DNA of 64,000 nucleotides, taken from assembly GCF_001895045.1 (NCBI RefSeq), contig NZ_BDAM01000003.1, positions 186,001 to 250,000 of the forward strand. Reading direction: 5' to 3'. Positions within the stretch are counted from its first letter, which is position 1, and the number at the start of each line of letters is the position of its first letter. The notes under the pieces were generated by a model that worked only from the letters and a program-made list of their open reading frames with translations, was not told the origin of the DNA and searched no databases. Positions 1 through 12,216 of the stretch are shown one piece after another. The position numbers were made by a program, and so were the translations under genes. This stretch comes from Rhodococcus coprophilus NBRC 100603. Its GTDB lineage: Bacteria > Actinomycetota > Actinomycetes > Mycobacteriales > Mycobacteriaceae.

Positions 1-1186
1 CCTGCGCGATGAGACGACGCACCTTCAACGCCTGGCCGTAGTAGGCGTCGTAGTATCCGGAGGACAGCGCATACGTACCGATCATGATGCGGCGCTTGAC
101 TTCTTTGCCGAAGCCGGCGGCACGGGTGGCCGCCATGACCTGGTCGGCGCTCATCGTGCCGTCGTCCACGCGCATGCCGTACCGCATCGCGTCGAACCGG
201 GCGAGGTTGGACGACACCTCCGACGGGAGGATCAGGTAGTACGAGGCGAGCGCGTACTCGAAGTTCGGGCACGACACCTCGACAACCTCGGCACCGAGCT
301 TGGTCAGGGTTTCGACGGCCGCATCGAACGAGGCGATCACGCCGGGGTTGTAGCTGTCGGAGTGCAGTTCCTTGACGACGCCGACCCGCAGTCCGGTCAG
401 GTCACCTTCGGCGCCGCGACGCGCAGCCTCGACGACCGGACGCACCGCGGCGTCGACGGAGGTGGAGTCGCGCGGGTCGTGCCCGGCGATCACTTCGTGC
501 AGCAGCGCGGTGTCGAGGACGGTACGACCGCACGGGCCACCCTGATCCAGCGACGACGCGCACGCGACCAGACCGTACCGGGACACCGTGCCGTAGGTGG
601 GCTTGGTGCCGACCGTCGCGGTCACCGCTGCGGGCTGACGAATCGACCCGCCGGTGTCGGTGCCGATGGCAAGCGGCGCCTGGTAGGACGCGAGTGCGGC
701 CGCGGACCCACCGCCCGATCCGCCCGGGATCCGATCGGTGTCCCACGGGTTGCGGGTGGGGCCGTATGCGGAGTTCTCGGTCGACGAACCCATGGCGAAC
801 TCGTCCATGTTCGTCTTGCCGAGGATGGGGATGCCCGCCTGCCGCAGCTTGGTGGTCAGCGTCGCGTCGTAGGGCGATACCCAGCCCTCGAGGATCTTCG
901 ACCCGCAGGTCGTCGGCATGTCGGTGGTGGTGAAGACGTCCTTGAGCGCGATCGGCACCCCGGCGAGCGAAGACGCGGGCTTCTCCCCCGCGGCGACCGC
1001 CCGGTCGACCTCGCCCGCGGCCGCGAGCGCTTGTTCGCCCGCCACGTGCAGGAATGCGTTGTAGTTGCCGTCGACGGCCTCGATGCGGTCCAGGTGCGCC
1101 CGGGTCACCTCGACGGACGAGAGGTCGCCCGCGTGGATCCGTGCGGCGAGGGTGGCGGCGTCGAGCCGTGTGATGTCGGCGCTCAT
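1..1186 (-). CDS. gatA: Asp/Glu-tRNA amidotransferase subunit A (3' end outside window)
   Basis: Amidase subunit of the GatCAB complex, which converts misacylated Glu-tRNA(Gln) or Asp-tRNA(Asn) to the amide form in the cytoplasm. About 395 N-terminal residues lie in the window; the family is about 490 long, so roughly 95 C-terminal residues are missing at the window edge. Visible amidase-signature features are the catalytic Lys in IALKDVFTT and the glycine/serine stretch [13 protein letters not shown]. The start ATG overlaps the gatC stop codon (ATGA, 1183-1186), which indicates translational coupling. The reading frame stays open to position 1. Confidence 0.95.
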   Translation of the reverse strand, partial: MSADITRLDAATLAARIHAGDLSSVEVTRAHLDRIEAVDGNYNAFLHVAGEQALAAAGEVDRAVAAGEKPASSLAGVPIALKDVFTTTDMPTTCGSKILEGWVSPYDATLTTKLRQAGIPILGKTNMDEFAMGSSTENSAYGPTRNPWDTDRIPGGSGGGSAAALASYQAPLAIGTDTGGSIRQPAAVTATVGTKPTYGTVSRYGLVACASSLDQGGPCGRTVLDTALLHEVIAGHDPRDSTSVDAAVRPVVEAARRGAEGDLTGLRVGVVKELHSDSYNPGVIASFDAAVETLTKLGAEVVEVSCPNFEYALASYYLILPSEVSSNLARFDAMRYGMRVDDGTMSADQVMAATRAAGFGKEVKRRIMIGTYALSSGYYDAYYGQALKVRRLIAQ

Positions 1187-1482
1187 TCGCCCTCCCCCAG
1201 AATCTGCGGGACGGAGAACCGTCCTTCCTCGACGAGCGGAGCACCCGACAACGCCTCCTCGGGCGTCAGTCCGGGAACGACTTCGTCCGGGCGTGTCACG
1301 TTGGTGACGGCGTTCGGGTTCGCCATCGGCGCGACATCGTCCGCGGCCACCTCCGACACCGCCTTGACATGGTTGAGGATCGAATCAAGCTGGCCGGAGA
1401 ACTCGTCGAGTTCGGCGTCGGTCAGCGCGAGCCGGGACAACCGGGCGAGGTGCGCGACCTCGTCACGGGAGATGTCAGGCAC
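1183..1482 (-). CDS. gatC: Asp/Glu-tRNA amidotransferase subunit C
   Basis: Small GatC subunit, 99 aa, typical family length, which wraps around and stabilises GatA in the GatCAB amidotransferase. The N-terminus [20 protein letters not shown] is the standard GatC helix. The start is GTG with a GAAAGGGG ribosome-binding site about nine bases upstream. It is the first gene of a gatC-gatA unit; a gatB gene would be expected beyond the left edge. Its position next to an ACT-domain gene and ligA matches the mycobacterial order. Confidence 0.95.
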   Translation of the reverse strand: MPDISRDEVAHLARLSRLALTDAELDEFSGQLDSILNHVKAVSEVAADDVAPMANPNAVTNVTRPDEVVPGLTPEEALSGAPLVEEGRFSVPQILGEGE

Positions 1483-1794
1483 CGTAGGTGGCCCCTTTCC
1501 GATGGGAATTGAACTTCCTGTCCAGGGTAGTGCGTGCCCGATGCGGTCGTGCAGTCGGTTCGATCACCCCCGTGTGCCTCCTCCGTTGCCCGGGCTGTTT
1601 CGTTCGTACAAAGGAATTGTTGCGTTCTCGTGAACCGGATGCCCGCGACCGGGCATTTTCGGGTGAGGATCGTCGAATCCGGTAATGGGCGGTCACAATC
1701 GGCGTGTAGTGAGTGGAAAGATGTGCCCCGCCGGGGTGCAGTGCGATCCCGGGCCGGCGTACGGGGCGCCGGCATCCTCTGGGAAGGGACGTAC
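1483..1794. other. 312-bp divergent intergenic region
   Basis: Lies between divergent gatC and the ACT-domain gene. It must hold both promoters. I see no small gene, strong hairpin or repeat. An open frame runs through it on the plus strand but lacks coding character, and the ribosome-binding site at about 1781-1788 places the true start of the next gene at 1795. Confidence 0.5.
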
Positions 1795-2445
1795 GTGTCG
1801 TATCTGTTGCGTGTCCGGCTACCCGATCGTCCCGGTAGCCTCGGCGCGCTCGCCTTGGCTCTCGGATCTGTCGGAGCGGATATCCTCTCGCTCGATGTCG
1901 TCGAACGCGGCACGGACTACGCGATCGACGATCTCGTGGTCGATGTCGATCCGGGAAAACTGCCCGACACACTCCTGACCGCCGCGGAGTCGCTCGACGG
2001 TGTGACGGTCGATTCGATCCGGCCGTACGCGGGCATGCTGGACACGCACCGGGAGCTCGAGTTGATCGATCACGTCGCCGCGGCCCGGGACGACCGGCTC
2101 CAGGTCCTCGTCGACGGTGCACCGCGTGTGCTGCGGGTCGGGTGGGCAACCGTGCTGGGGATCGGGACACACGGCATCTATCGAATCGCCGGCAGCGCCG
2201 GGGCTCCCGAGACGCACCTGGCCGACGTTCCGTGGATGCCACTGGCGAAATCGACTCTGCTCGACCACGAGGCGGACTGGGTTCCCGGCCTGTGGCGCGA
2301 CATGAACACGATGCTGGCCGCCGCCCCGCTGGGAGCGCCCGACCGAGTGCTCGTGCTGGGCCGGCCCGGCGGGCCGGAGTTCCGGCCTTCCGAGATCGCG
2401 CGAATCGGTTACCTGGCGGGCATCATCGGCACCGTGCTGTCCTGA
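1795..2445 (+). CDS. ACT-domain protein (Rv3013-like)
   Basis: Predicted 216-aa cytoplasmic protein. The N-terminus SYLLRVRLPDRPGSLGALA is a clear ACT domain (about residues 1-75), a small-molecule, often amino-acid, sensing fold; the C-terminal part resembles no enzyme I know. I chose the GTG at 1795 because GGGAAGGGA lies just upstream and the ACT motif begins immediately after; the frame is open further upstream but without coding character. An orthologue stands between gatC and ligA in M. tuberculosis. Ligand and function are unknown. Confidence 0.8.
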   Translation: MSYLLRVRLPDRPGSLGALALALGSVGADILSLDVVERGTDYAIDDLVVDVDPGKLPDTLLTAAESLDGVTVDSIRPYAGMLDTHRELELIDHVAAARDDRLQVLVDGAPRVLRVGWATVLGIGTHGIYRIAGSAGAPETHLADVPWMPLAKSTLLDHEADWVPGLWRDMNTMLAAAPLGAPDRVLVLGRPGGPEFRPSEIARIGYLAGIIGTVLS

Positions 2446-2530
2446 GGAACGTGACCGCGCCAGTTGAGCCCTGCCGCGGTGCATCGGACGGCCGACATCG
2501 CCGCGAGCACAGCTCCTGACGACCCCGCCG

Positions 2531-4516
2531 TCAGACCTCGACCGGCGGGTACAGCCGTTCCATCGTGTATCGCCGGTTGCGCCGGACGGCAAGGGCGCTC
2601 GCGGTGAGAGAGACCAGCAGGAGCCCCACCAGGACCGCGACCGACACCCACAGTCGTGAGTCGACCTGCTCGGCCACCGTGAGCTGTCGCAACCCCTCGA
2701 CGGTGTAGGTCATCGGATCGAACGGATGGATGTACTGGAACGGTTTGGCCGTCGTGGGCACCGGATAGATTCCACCGGCCGAGACCAACTGCAGCATCAG
2801 GAACGCCAGGGTGACGACGCGTCCTACTGCGGTGCCGAATACCGCGTTGAATGCCTGGATCACGGCCAGATACGTCGCCGAGACGAGTATCAGGAAGAGG
2901 ATCGTGCCGGTGAGGTGCCGGACGTCGAGTCCGACGCCGAAGTGCACCACCGCATACATGACCAGCGCCTGCAGGATCCCCACGAGCAGAGCCGGCCAGT
3001 ACGACGCGAACACGGTGCGATACAACCCGACCCCACCGACCGTCGGCCGGGATTGCAAAGGTGTCAAGAGCATCCACGTGATGATGCCGCCTACGAACAA
3101 CGCCAGCGAGAGGAAGAAGGGGGCGAACCCGGTTCCGAACGTCGACGCGAGGTTGTTGTAGTCCTGCTTCAACGACACCGGCGACGCCAGCGTGTCGGCG
3201 GTCGCCGTGCGTTGCTCGTCCGACCAGCTGGGCACCTCGCCCGCACCCTGAGAAAGTTGATGGGCCAGTTCGTCCGAGCCGGACTGCAACCGCTCCATCC
3301 CCGACGACAACTGCCCTGCACCGTCGGCGAGACGGAAGCCACCGTCGGTGAGCTCGCCGAGCCCCGAGTTCAGCGTCCGCGCGCCGGAACTCAATTCGTC
3401 CACCCCGTTGCGCAACTGCTCGACATCCGATGCCAGATCGCCGCTCCGCAGCAACGCGAGTCCGCTCTGGAGCGGGCTGTCGGGGTCGAGCAGTTCGTAT
3501 TCGATGGCCTGCGCTTCGCCTTGCAGGCGCACGATTTCCGCACGCAACGCTTCGGCGTCGGTCTGCACCTGCTGTGCTGCGAGCGGGCCCAGCACAGCAA
3601 GGGCCTGTCGGGCGAGCGGATCGTTGCTCTGGCCCAGCACGTCGACGACTGTTTGCAGCGCGGTCCCCGCCGCGGCTTCCACCGGTTGGGGCACCCGGCT
3701 TTCCAGCGCGATGAGCGACTGCCGCAGTTGTGTGACCCGGTCGGCGATATCGGTCGGTGCGCCGCTGTCGAGGAAGCCGAGCAGCGGATCGGCTACACCG
3801 TCCACCGCGGTCGCGAGTTCGTCCGCGCCGCTTGCCAGCCGGGCCGATCCGTCACGGGCAGTGACGAGATTGTCGGCGAGTTCGCGCGAGCCCGAAGCGA
3901 GCTGATCCGCTCCGCTCTTGGCGCTGTCGATGCCGTTCGCGAGTTCACCGGCGCCGTCCGCCGCTTTCTTCAGGCCCGACCCGGCGCTTTCGAGCCCGGT
4001 GAGGATCTGTCCGACGCCCTCCGCGCCGATGGTGGCGTTGATCTGGTTGAGCACCTGCTCGGATGCGTCCTGCGCGATGATGGTCGCGAGGTAGTTGTTG
4101 GCGTCGTTGAAGGTGAAGACCAGGTTCGCCTTCTCCGGGTTGTCCCCGCTCGGAGATTCCACCGCCTCGGTGAAGTTCTCCGGAATGGTCACGGTGTAGT
4201 AGTACTTCCCGCTGGCGAGGCCGGCGGTGGCCTCGTCCTCCGGGACCTCCTCGAGGTCCAGCTTCCCCGCGGCGAGCAGCGATTTCACGACTTGGTCTCC
4301 GGCATCGACCTGTTCACCGGTCGAGGAGCGTCCGGTGTCGTTGTTGACGATCGCCGCGGGGATCTTGTCGACCGCACCGAACGGGTTCCAGAACGCCCAC
4401 AGGTACATCGCACCGTAGAGCAGCGGCATGAGGATGATGGTGACGAGCGCGACGCGCGGCATCGTGCCCCGGAAGTACCGTGTGATGTCGCTACCCAGCG
4501 AAAACGCAGCCAGCAT
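2531..4516 (-). CDS. YhgE/Pip-family membrane protein
   Basis: 661 aa. One N-terminal membrane segment (about 20-42) is followed by a long extracytoplasmic domain and about five C-terminal membrane segments (about 455-645), the YhgE/Pip (phage-infection-protein-like, ABC-2-related) layout. The middle has repeated short motifs of the form L-x-x-G-x-x-x-L (ELANGI, QLASGS, RLASGA, ELSSGA), which suggests a long helical bundle. A PTTAKPFQYIHPFDPMTY-like stretch before the last helix is typical. The upstream gene on the same strand ends 3 bp away and encodes a degenerate ABC ATPase, so the two probably form one complex. The family may act in envelope export; the substrate is unknown. This pair interrupts the gene order known from mycobacteria. 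Confidence 0.85.
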   Translation of the reverse strand: MLAAFSLGSDITRYFRGTMPRVALVTIILMPLLYGAMYLWAFWNPFGAVDKIPAAIVNNDTGRSSTGEQVDAGDQVVKSLLAAGKLDLEEVPEDEATAGLASGKYYYTVTIPENFTEAVESPSGDNPEKANLVFTFNDANNYLATIIAQDASEQVLNQINATIGAEGVGQILTGLESAGSGLKKAADGAGELANGIDSAKSGADQLASGSRELADNLVTARDGSARLASGADELATAVDGVADPLLGFLDSGAPTDIADRVTQLRQSLIALESRVPQPVEAAAGTALQTVVDVLGQSNDPLARQALAVLGPLAAQQVQTDAEALRAEIVRLQGEAQAIEYELLDPDSPLQSGLALLRSGDLASDVEQLRNGVDELSSGARTLNSGLGELTDGGFRLADGAGQLSSGMERLQSGSDELAHQLSQGAGEVPSWSDEQRTATADTLASPVSLKQDYNNLASTFGTGFAPFFLSLALFVGGIITWMLLTPLQSRPTVGGVGLYRTVFASYWPALLVGILQALVMYAVVHFGVGLDVRHLTGTILFLILVSATYLAVIQAFNAVFGTAVGRVVTLAFLMLQLVSAGGIYPVPTTAKPFQYIHPFDPMTYTVEGLRQLTVAEQVDSRLWVSVAVLVGLLLVSLTASALAVRRNRRYTMERLYPPVEV

Positions 4517-4519
4517 TCG

Positions 4520-5266
4520 CTACCCCATCTCGGTCATGACGCCGACGTCGCCCGGTCCCAGGAGATCGTGCATTTCCACCAGCGTGTGCACCGCGGCGCC
4601 CGGGGGAAGGGGATTGACGTCGGCGGTGATCACCGATTGCGCTTCACCCAGTGCGATCAGTCTGTCGAGAAGAACCCTGCGCTCGACATCGTCGGCGATC
4701 CTGTCGAGCCGGCCGACGACCAGCAGCGGTGGTCGCCGGGTGTTCGCCACCGCGATGCGCAGCAGCATCTGCTGGAGTTCCGGCAGGTCGTCGACGAAGG
4801 CGCGCACGTGTGGAAGCTCGACGTCGCCGAAGACTTCCTCGCACATCTCGGCGACCCCGTGCTCGTCGACCCGCGGGACGAACCGGTACCACGGCGAATC
4901 CCACCGTTTCTGTTCGGTGACGAGGTCCTGCACGGTGACCGACGGCGGTACTTCGTCGAGTTCGTTCAGGCACGCGATCGCCGAGTTCGCGAAGACTTTT
5001 CTCGGTTTGTTCTCGAAGCCGAGGACGGTCAGCGAACCGGCGGTCAGCCGCATCCGTCCGCACAGCGACATCAGCAGCGCGGTGCGGGCCGCCCCCGCGG
5101 GTGCCGCGAGCACGGACACGCCGCCTTCATCGATATCGAGGTCGAGCGGGCCGAACACGTGCCCCCACGGGCCGTGCAGTTCGATGCTTCGCGCCGAGAC
5201 CAGGCTTCCCGGGGCGGGTGCCCACGACTCTCGGGTGTCCGTCACAGGCATTTCGACCATCTCCAC
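4520..5266 (-). CDS. Degenerate ABC-type ATPase-like protein
   Basis: 248 aa with the size and layout of an ABC nucleotide-binding domain, but every catalytic motif is altered. The P-loop position reads APAGAARTAL (residues 55-64; the usual Lys is Arg and one Gly is lost). The signature position is LPELQ (161-165) instead of LSGGQ. The Walker B position is LLVVGRLD (181-188) without Asp-Glu. The switch-His region is ITADV. It is followed 3 bp later by the YhgE/Pip gene. I infer a non-hydrolysing partner or scaffold of that membrane protein. The start is ATG at 5266; a second ATG five codons later is possible. Confidence 0.7.
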   Translation of the reverse strand: MEMVEMPVTDTRESWAPAPGSLVSARSIELHGPWGHVFGPLDLDIDEGGVSVLAAPAGAARTALLMSLCGRMRLTAGSLTVLGFENKPRKVFANSAIACLNELDEVPPSVTVQDLVTEQKRWDSPWYRFVPRVDEHGVAEMCEEVFGDVELPHVRAFVDDLPELQQMLLRIAVANTRRPPLLVVGRLDRIADDVERRVLLDRLIALGEAQSVITADVNPLPPGAAVHTLVEMHDLLGPGDVGVMTEMG

Positions 5267-5500
5267 CCCACGTCCCCGGCGTCATCGATCGACGCCTTCG
5301 CTCGGAGGCCGTCGTACGGTCGGTCCATCTTCCACGCGACCGGCCGCCGAAGGACACGTTCACAGCACGTTCTCAACGATCATGCCGTTGTTCCCGCTCT
5401 CCGAGAGGCGGTTTCCGGGATGTGCCAGGGACTCGGGCCGCCGGACCGGCCCACCGAGGTGGGCTCGGCCGATACGGCGGGTCCGTGCCCGTCCGGCGTG

Positions 5501-7591
<2,091 letters not shown>

Positions 7592-7675
7592 TCACAAGCC
7601 TAGTCGAGCAGGCCGACAGCTCCGTGGCGATCCGATCGCGGGCCGGCAAGGAGGACCGTCGGCCCGATGCGGACG

Positions 7676-8701
7676 TCAGAGGGTTTCGGGGTCCTCGGAC
7701 AACGCGGCCGAGATATCGCGGGCCTGCTTCAGCGCGCTCCGCGCCCACTGAGGCTGCGCCGGCGCGAGGCCACACGCCGGAGCCACCGATACCGACCGCA
7801 GGGCAGTGCGCGGGAAGCCGAGCCGGTCGAACAGTGCGAGGGCGGGCGCTGCGAGGTCTCGCCAGCCCGGAACCGGGCTGGGCGCAGTCGTCGGCACCAG
7901 ACCGAGAATCAGCGCGGTACCGGAATCGAACAGTTCGCCGATCCCGTCGAGATCCGTCTGCGAAATCTGTGTGAGGTCGAACGCCACAGCGTCGGCGGCG
8001 CTGCGGCGCAGCAGGTCTGCCGGCAGGGTGCCTGCGCAGCAGTGCACCGCGACGGACCGTCCGGTTCCCCGGATCGTCGTGTCCAGGACGTCGAGCGCCT
8101 CGGGCTCGGGCCAGGCGGGGACGGTCTCGAGGATCGTTCTGCCTTCCAGGGTCCCGGCCAGGACATCGGGAAGTGCGGGTTCGTCGAGCTGGACGACGAC
8201 CTGCACGCCGAGCCTGCGGTGCAGTTCGGCGGCGTGCCGGGCAATTCCTTCCGCGAGAGACTCGGAGAGTTCGCGTACCGCACCGCGGTCGAGAAGCACG
8301 CGACGGCCGGTGGCAAGTTCGAGATGCGCGGCGAGCGTCAGCGGGCCGGCGGACTGCACCTTCACGGTGCGATCCGGGCCGGCGCCGGCGCGTTCCCATG
8401 CTTCCTCGAGCGCATCGAGGTCCTGGCGGAGCAGATCCTCGGCGCGGGCGGCGACCGTGCCGCGTCGCGAAACGAGCCGGTATCCGGTGGTAGACGCGTC
8501 GAGGTGGAGGTCGACGAGCAGCGCGCTCGCCCGCCCGATCATGTCCGACCCCAGTCCGCGTCCCGGAAGTTCTACGAGATGCGGCAGTTCGGCAAGTTCG
8601 CCGACCACGACGGCCGCGGCTTCGCGGGCATCGGTTCCCGGCCACGAACCGAGCCCGGTGGCGGTCCCGGACCACACGGCCCGGGCTTCCTGTCCGGTCA
8701 C
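7676..8701 (-). CDS. Core MetE-like methionine synthase (no N-terminal domain)
   Basis: 341 aa, matching the C-terminal catalytic half of cobalamin-independent methionine synthase. Candidate zinc ligands are the His and Cys in AVHCCAG and the Cys in VAPACGLAP. The N-terminal folate-binding half of full MetE (about 750 aa) is absent, as in Rv3015c. The GTG start at 8701 overlaps the mnmA stop (GTGA, 8698-8701), so it is translated as the third gene of the cysteine desulfurase-mnmA unit. The frame stays open upstream over mnmA, but that part is not protein-like. The methyl donor is unknown. Confidence 0.85.
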   Translation of the reverse strand: MTGQEARAVWSGTATGLGSWPGTDAREAAAVVVGELAELPHLVELPGRGLGSDMIGRASALLVDLHLDASTTGYRLVSRRGTVAARAEDLLRQDLDALEEAWERAGAGPDRTVKVQSAGPLTLAAHLELATGRRVLLDRGAVRELSESLAEGIARHAAELHRRLGVQVVVQLDEPALPDVLAGTLEGRTILETVPAWPEPEALDVLDTTIRGTGRSVAVHCCAGTLPADLLRRSAADAVAFDLTQISQTDLDGIGELFDSGTALILGLVPTTAPSPVPGWRDLAAPALALFDRLGFPRTALRSVSVAPACGLAPAQPQWARSALKQARDISAALSEDPETL

Positions 8702-9792
8702 ACGTCCTCGGCTACGGGCCGGGCGACAGCGATGGTGCCGCTGCCGAGAACGATGTCGCCGGCGGGATCGGGCCGGTAGAGCACCGCGGCCTGGCCGGCG
8801 GCGACGCCGGTGAGCGGCTCCCGGAGCGAGATCTCGATCCCCGACTCGGTCGCTTCGGCGACGGCGGGAGCGAGGCCCCCGTGCGCCCGCACCTGCACGA
8901 CACATTCGACGGGCCCGTCGGGCGCACTGCCCGAGGTCCATACGGCGCGCTCGGCGTGGATGAAGTCGACCTTCAGCCGTTCGGCGCTGCCGACGCGGAC
9001 GGTGCCCGTGTCGGGCTCGATCGCGGTGACGTAGCGCGGACGGCCGTCGGCGCCGGGACCGGAGATCCCGAGGCCCTTGCGCTGCCCGATGGTGAAACCG
9101 TGCACACCCTCGTGTTCGGCGAGCACATCACCAGAATCGTCGTCGACGACCGCACCGGGTCGCACGCCGATCCGGGCGCCGAGGAATGCGCGGGTGTCAC
9201 CGGAGGGGATGAAGCAGATGTCGTGACTGTCCGGCTTGTTCGCCACAGCGAGGCCACGCTCCGCTGCCTCGGCTCGGATCAGGTCCTTGGGGGTGTCGCC
9301 CACCGGGAACATCGCCCGCGAAAGCTGTTCCGCGGTCAGCACCGCCAGCACATAGGACTGGTCCTTGTCGGCGTCGACCGCGCGTCGCAGCACGCCGTCC
9401 TCCAATTGTGCGTAGTGGCCGGTCGCCACGGCGTCGAAGCCCAGCGCCACCGCACGATCGGCCAGTGCCGAGAACTTGATCTTCTCGTTGCACCGCAGGC
9501 ACGGATTGGGCGTCTGCCCCGCCGCGTAGGCCGCCACGAAGTCGTCGATCACGTCTTCCTTGAAGCGGTCGGCGAAATCCCAGACGTAGAAAGGTATTCC
9601 GAGCACGTCGGCGGCGCGGCGGGCATCGCCGGCGTCCTCCTTCGAGCAGCATCCGCGCGAACCGGTGCGCAAGGTGCCCGGAGCCGACGACAACGCCAGA
9701 TGGACCCCCACCACGTCGTGTCCGGCGTCGACAACGCGGGCCGCGGCAACCGCCGAATCCACACCGCCGCTCATCGCCGCAAGAATCCTCAT
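8698..9792 (-). CDS. mnmA: tRNA 2-thiouridylase
   Basis: 364 aa. It thiolates U34 of Lys, Glu and Gln tRNAs using ATP and persulfide sulfur. The PP-loop SGGVDS is at residues 8-13. The two catalytic cysteines are in NPCLRCN and DSHDICFI. The start overlaps the stop of the cysteine desulfurase gene (ATGA, 9789-9792), which fits direct sulfur transfer between the two products. Confidence 0.96.
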   Translation of the reverse strand: MRILAAMSGGVDSAVAAARVVDAGHDVVGVHLALSSAPGTLRTGSRGCCSKEDAGDARRAADVLGIPFYVWDFADRFKEDVIDDFVAAYAAGQTPNPCLRCNEKIKFSALADRAVALGFDAVATGHYAQLEDGVLRRAVDADKDQSYVLAVLTAEQLSRAMFPVGDTPKDLIRAEAAERGLAVANKPDSHDICFIPSGDTRAFLGARIGVRPGAVVDDDSGDVLAEHEGVHGFTIGQRKGLGISGPGADGRPRYVTAIEPDTGTVRVGSAERLKVDFIHAERAVWTSGSAPDGPVECVVQVRAHGGLAPAVAEATESGIEISLREPLTGVAAGQAAVLYRPDPAGDIVLGSGTIAVARPVAEDV

Positions 9793-11024
9793 CTCCGGTC
9801 ACCTCCTCGTCCGCCGGCGCTCGCCATTCCTGCGGCGCGTGCCCGCTCCACCACTCGCGGCAGAACGTCTATCAGTACATCGATATCGTCTCGGGTCGTG
9901 GTGTGCCCCAAGGAGAATCGCAGCGACCCGCGTGCCGTCGCGGGATCGGATCCCATCGCGACCAGTACGTGGCTCGGCCGGGCCACACCCGCCGTGCACG
10001 CCGAACCGGTCGAACACTCGATCCCGGCCGCGTCGAGCAGCATCAGCAGCGAATCACCCTCGCAGCCCGGGAACGTCAGGTGTGCGTTGTTGGGGAGCCG
10101 CCCGGCGCCGCGGGGACCGTTGAGAATCACGTCCGGGATCACCGCCTCGACACCGTCGACGAGATGGTCGCGCAGTGCGGCGAGCTCGACGGTCCGGGCG
10201 GGAAGGTCGGCAGTCACCTCCCGCAGGGCAGCAGCCATCCCGACTATCGACGCCGTGTCCTGCGTGCCCGAGCGGACGTCGCGCTCGTGCCCTCCGCCGT
10301 GCGCGAGGGGGACGCACGGGACCTGGCGTCCGAGCAGGAGTGCACCCACACCTTGCGGGCCGCCGAATTTGTGAGCGGCGAGGGTGAGTGCGGACAATCC
10401 GCTCGCGGCGAAATCGACGGGCAGGTGGGCGACGGCCTGAACGGCGTCGCTGTGCATCGGCACATCGAATTCGGCCGCGACGGCGGACAACCGGCGGATC
10501 GGCATGACGGTGCCGACTTCGTTGTTGGCCCACATGATGGTGACGAGAGCGACCTCGTCGGGATGAGCGGCCAGCTCCTCTCGCAGTACATCGGGGTCGA
10601 CCCGGCCCGCCTCGTCCACGGGAAGCCAGGTCACGACGGCCTGCTCGTGGTCGGCGAGCCACTGGACGGCGTCGAGGACGGCGTGGTGCTCGACTGCGCT
10701 GGCGATGATCCGGCGACGCCGCGGATCCTGGGCGCGCCGGCCCCAGTAGATGCCCTTGACAGCGAGATTGTCGCCCTCGGTGCCACCGGAGACGAAGATC
10801 ACTTCGGACGGTCGCGCCCCGAGTTCGGCGGCGATCGATTCGCGAGCTTCCTCGATCCGGCGGCGCGCCGCGCGTCCGGAGCCGTGCAGGGACGAGGCGT
10901 TGCCGGTCGTGGCGAAGACCTCGGTCATCGCGTCGATCGCCGCGGGCAGCATCGGCGTGGTCGCGGCGTGATCGAGATAGACGGTTTTCGAGGTACCGGA
11001 GGATCCGGTGGCGGGCGAGGTCAT
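9789..11024 (-). CDS. iscS: Cysteine desulfurase (IscS/NifS type)
   Basis: 411 aa PLP enzyme that releases sulfur from cysteine as a persulfide. The PLP lysine is in [11 protein letters not shown] and the active-site cysteine is in the loop STGSACTAG. It is the first gene of a three-gene unit with mnmA and a core MetE, linked by 4-nt overlaps. A TATCCT -10-like hexamer (complement of 11034-11039) ends nine bases before the ATG, so the message may have almost no leader. No scaffold (iscU/sufB) gene lies here, so its main client is probably MnmA. Confidence 0.93.
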   Translation of the reverse strand: MTSPATGSSGTSKTVYLDHAATTPMLPAAIDAMTEVFATTGNASSLHGSGRAARRRIEEARESIAAELGARPSEVIFVSGGTEGDNLAVKGIYWGRRAQDPRRRRIIASAVEHHAVLDAVQWLADHEQAVVTWLPVDEAGRVDPDVLREELAAHPDEVALVTIMWANNEVGTVMPIRRLSAVAAEFDVPMHSDAVQAVAHLPVDFAASGLSALTLAAHKFGGPQGVGALLLGRQVPCVPLAHGGGHERDVRSGTQDTASIVGMAAALREVTADLPARTVELAALRDHLVDGVEAVIPDVILNGPRGAGRLPNNAHLTFPGCEGDSLLMLLDAAGIECSTGSACTAGVARPSHVLVAMGSDPATARGSLRFSLGHTTTRDDIDVLIDVLPRVVERARAAGMASAGGRGGDRR

Positions 11025-11160
11025 GACCGATCCAGGATAGCGGGTGACCCCGGGTGCCTGTCGCGGTCACCGCCTCCGAGCGGCCGCATGCGGCAAGTGT
11101 CACGTTTCGGCAGCCGTCGTCACACCCTCACACCCGCACGAACCCGGCCCCTACGACGAG

Positions 11161-11196
11161 CGCGGCCCCGTCCCGGAGATCCGGAACGGGGCCGCG
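11161..11196 (-). terminator. Hairpin terminator of etfBA
   Basis: An 11-bp perfect stem (11161-11171 with 11186-11196, CGCGGCCCCGT/ACGGGGCCGCG), extended by an inner CCGG/CCGG pairing, lies 15 bp beyond the etfA stop. There is no T-run, as is common in high-GC actinobacteria. Confidence 0.75.
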
Positions 11197-11211
11197 CGAC
11201 GCGAGCGGGAA

Positions 11212-12168
11212 TCAGCCCTTGTGCTTCTTGACAGCCTCGGTCAGCTGCGGGGCGACGTTGAACAGGTCGCCGACGATGCCGAAGTCTGCGATCTCGAAGA
11301 TCGGAGCTTCCTCGTCCTTGTTGACCGCGACGATGGTCTTCGAGGTCTGCATGCCCGCGCGGTGCTGGATGGCGCCGGAGATGCCCAGCGCGATGTACAG
11401 CTGCGGGGAGACCGTCTTACCGGTCTGACCGACCTGGAACTGGCCCGGGTAGTAGCCCGAGTCGACCGCGGCGCGGGACGCACCGACAGCTGCGCCGAGC
11501 GAATCGGCGAGCTCTTCGACGACCGAGAACTTGTCGGCCGAGCCGACACCGCGACCACCGGATACGACGATCGACGCCTCGGTGAGCTCGGGACGGTCGC
11601 CACCGACGATGGGATCGCGCGAGGTGACCTTGACGGCGTTCTCTTCCTGGGCCGGAACCTCGACGTCGACGCGCGCGGCGGCGGCCGCCTCGGGCTTGGC
11701 CTCGATGGCACCGGGGCGAACCGAGATGACCGGAACGTCGCCGTTGGCCTTGGCGTCGACGGTGAACGCGCCACCGAAGATCGAGTGGACGGCCGAGCCG
11801 TCGCTCTTGACGTCGACGACGTCGACGAGCAGGCCGGAGCCGATGCGGGCGGCGAGGCGGCCCGACACCTCCTTGCCCTCGACGGATGCGGCGGTGACAA
11901 CCGCTGCGGGGCTGGCGGATTCGACGAGCGCGGCGAGAACGTCGACCTTCGGGGTCACGAGGTAACCGTCGATGATGTCGGACTCGGCGGCGTAGACCTT
12001 CGCAGCACCGGCGGCGGCGAGCGCCTCCTGAAGCTTGTCGGCGGTGCCTGCGGGGCCGGTGACAACTGCCGACGGCTCACCGAGCGCGCGTGCGGCGGTG
12101 ATGAGTTCGGTGCTGACCTTCTTGAGTGCGCCCTCGGCATGCTCGACGAGCACGAGTACTTCTGCCAT
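11212..12168 (-). CDS. etfA: Electron transfer flavoprotein alpha subunit
   Basis: 318 aa. With EtfB it binds FAD and carries electrons from acyl-CoA dehydrogenases to the quinone pool. The C-terminal FAD domain is clear: [10 protein letters not shown], then [19 protein letters not shown], then [12 protein letters not shown]. The ribosome-binding site is GGGAGAG before the ATG at 12168. It is second in an etfB-etfA operon (48-bp gap). Confidence 0.96.
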   Translation of the reverse strand: MAEVLVLVEHAEGALKKVSTELITAARALGEPSAVVTGPAGTADKLQEALAAAGAAKVYAAESDIIDGYLVTPKVDVLAALVESASPAAVVTAASVEGKEVSGRLAARIGSGLLVDVVDVKSDGSAVHSIFGGAFTVDAKANGDVPVISVRPGAIEAKPEAAAAARVDVEVPAQEENAVKVTSRDPIVGGDRPELTEASIVVSGGRGVGSADKFSVVEELADSLGAAVGASRAAVDSGYYPGQFQVGQTGKTVSPQLYIALGISGAIQHRAGMQTSKTIVAVNKDEEAPIFEIADFGIVGDLFNVAPQLTEAVKKHKG

Positions 12169-12216
12169 TGCTTGCTTCTCTCCCTAGATATGTCTGGTGT
12201 TGTCGCGTGGGCGCGA

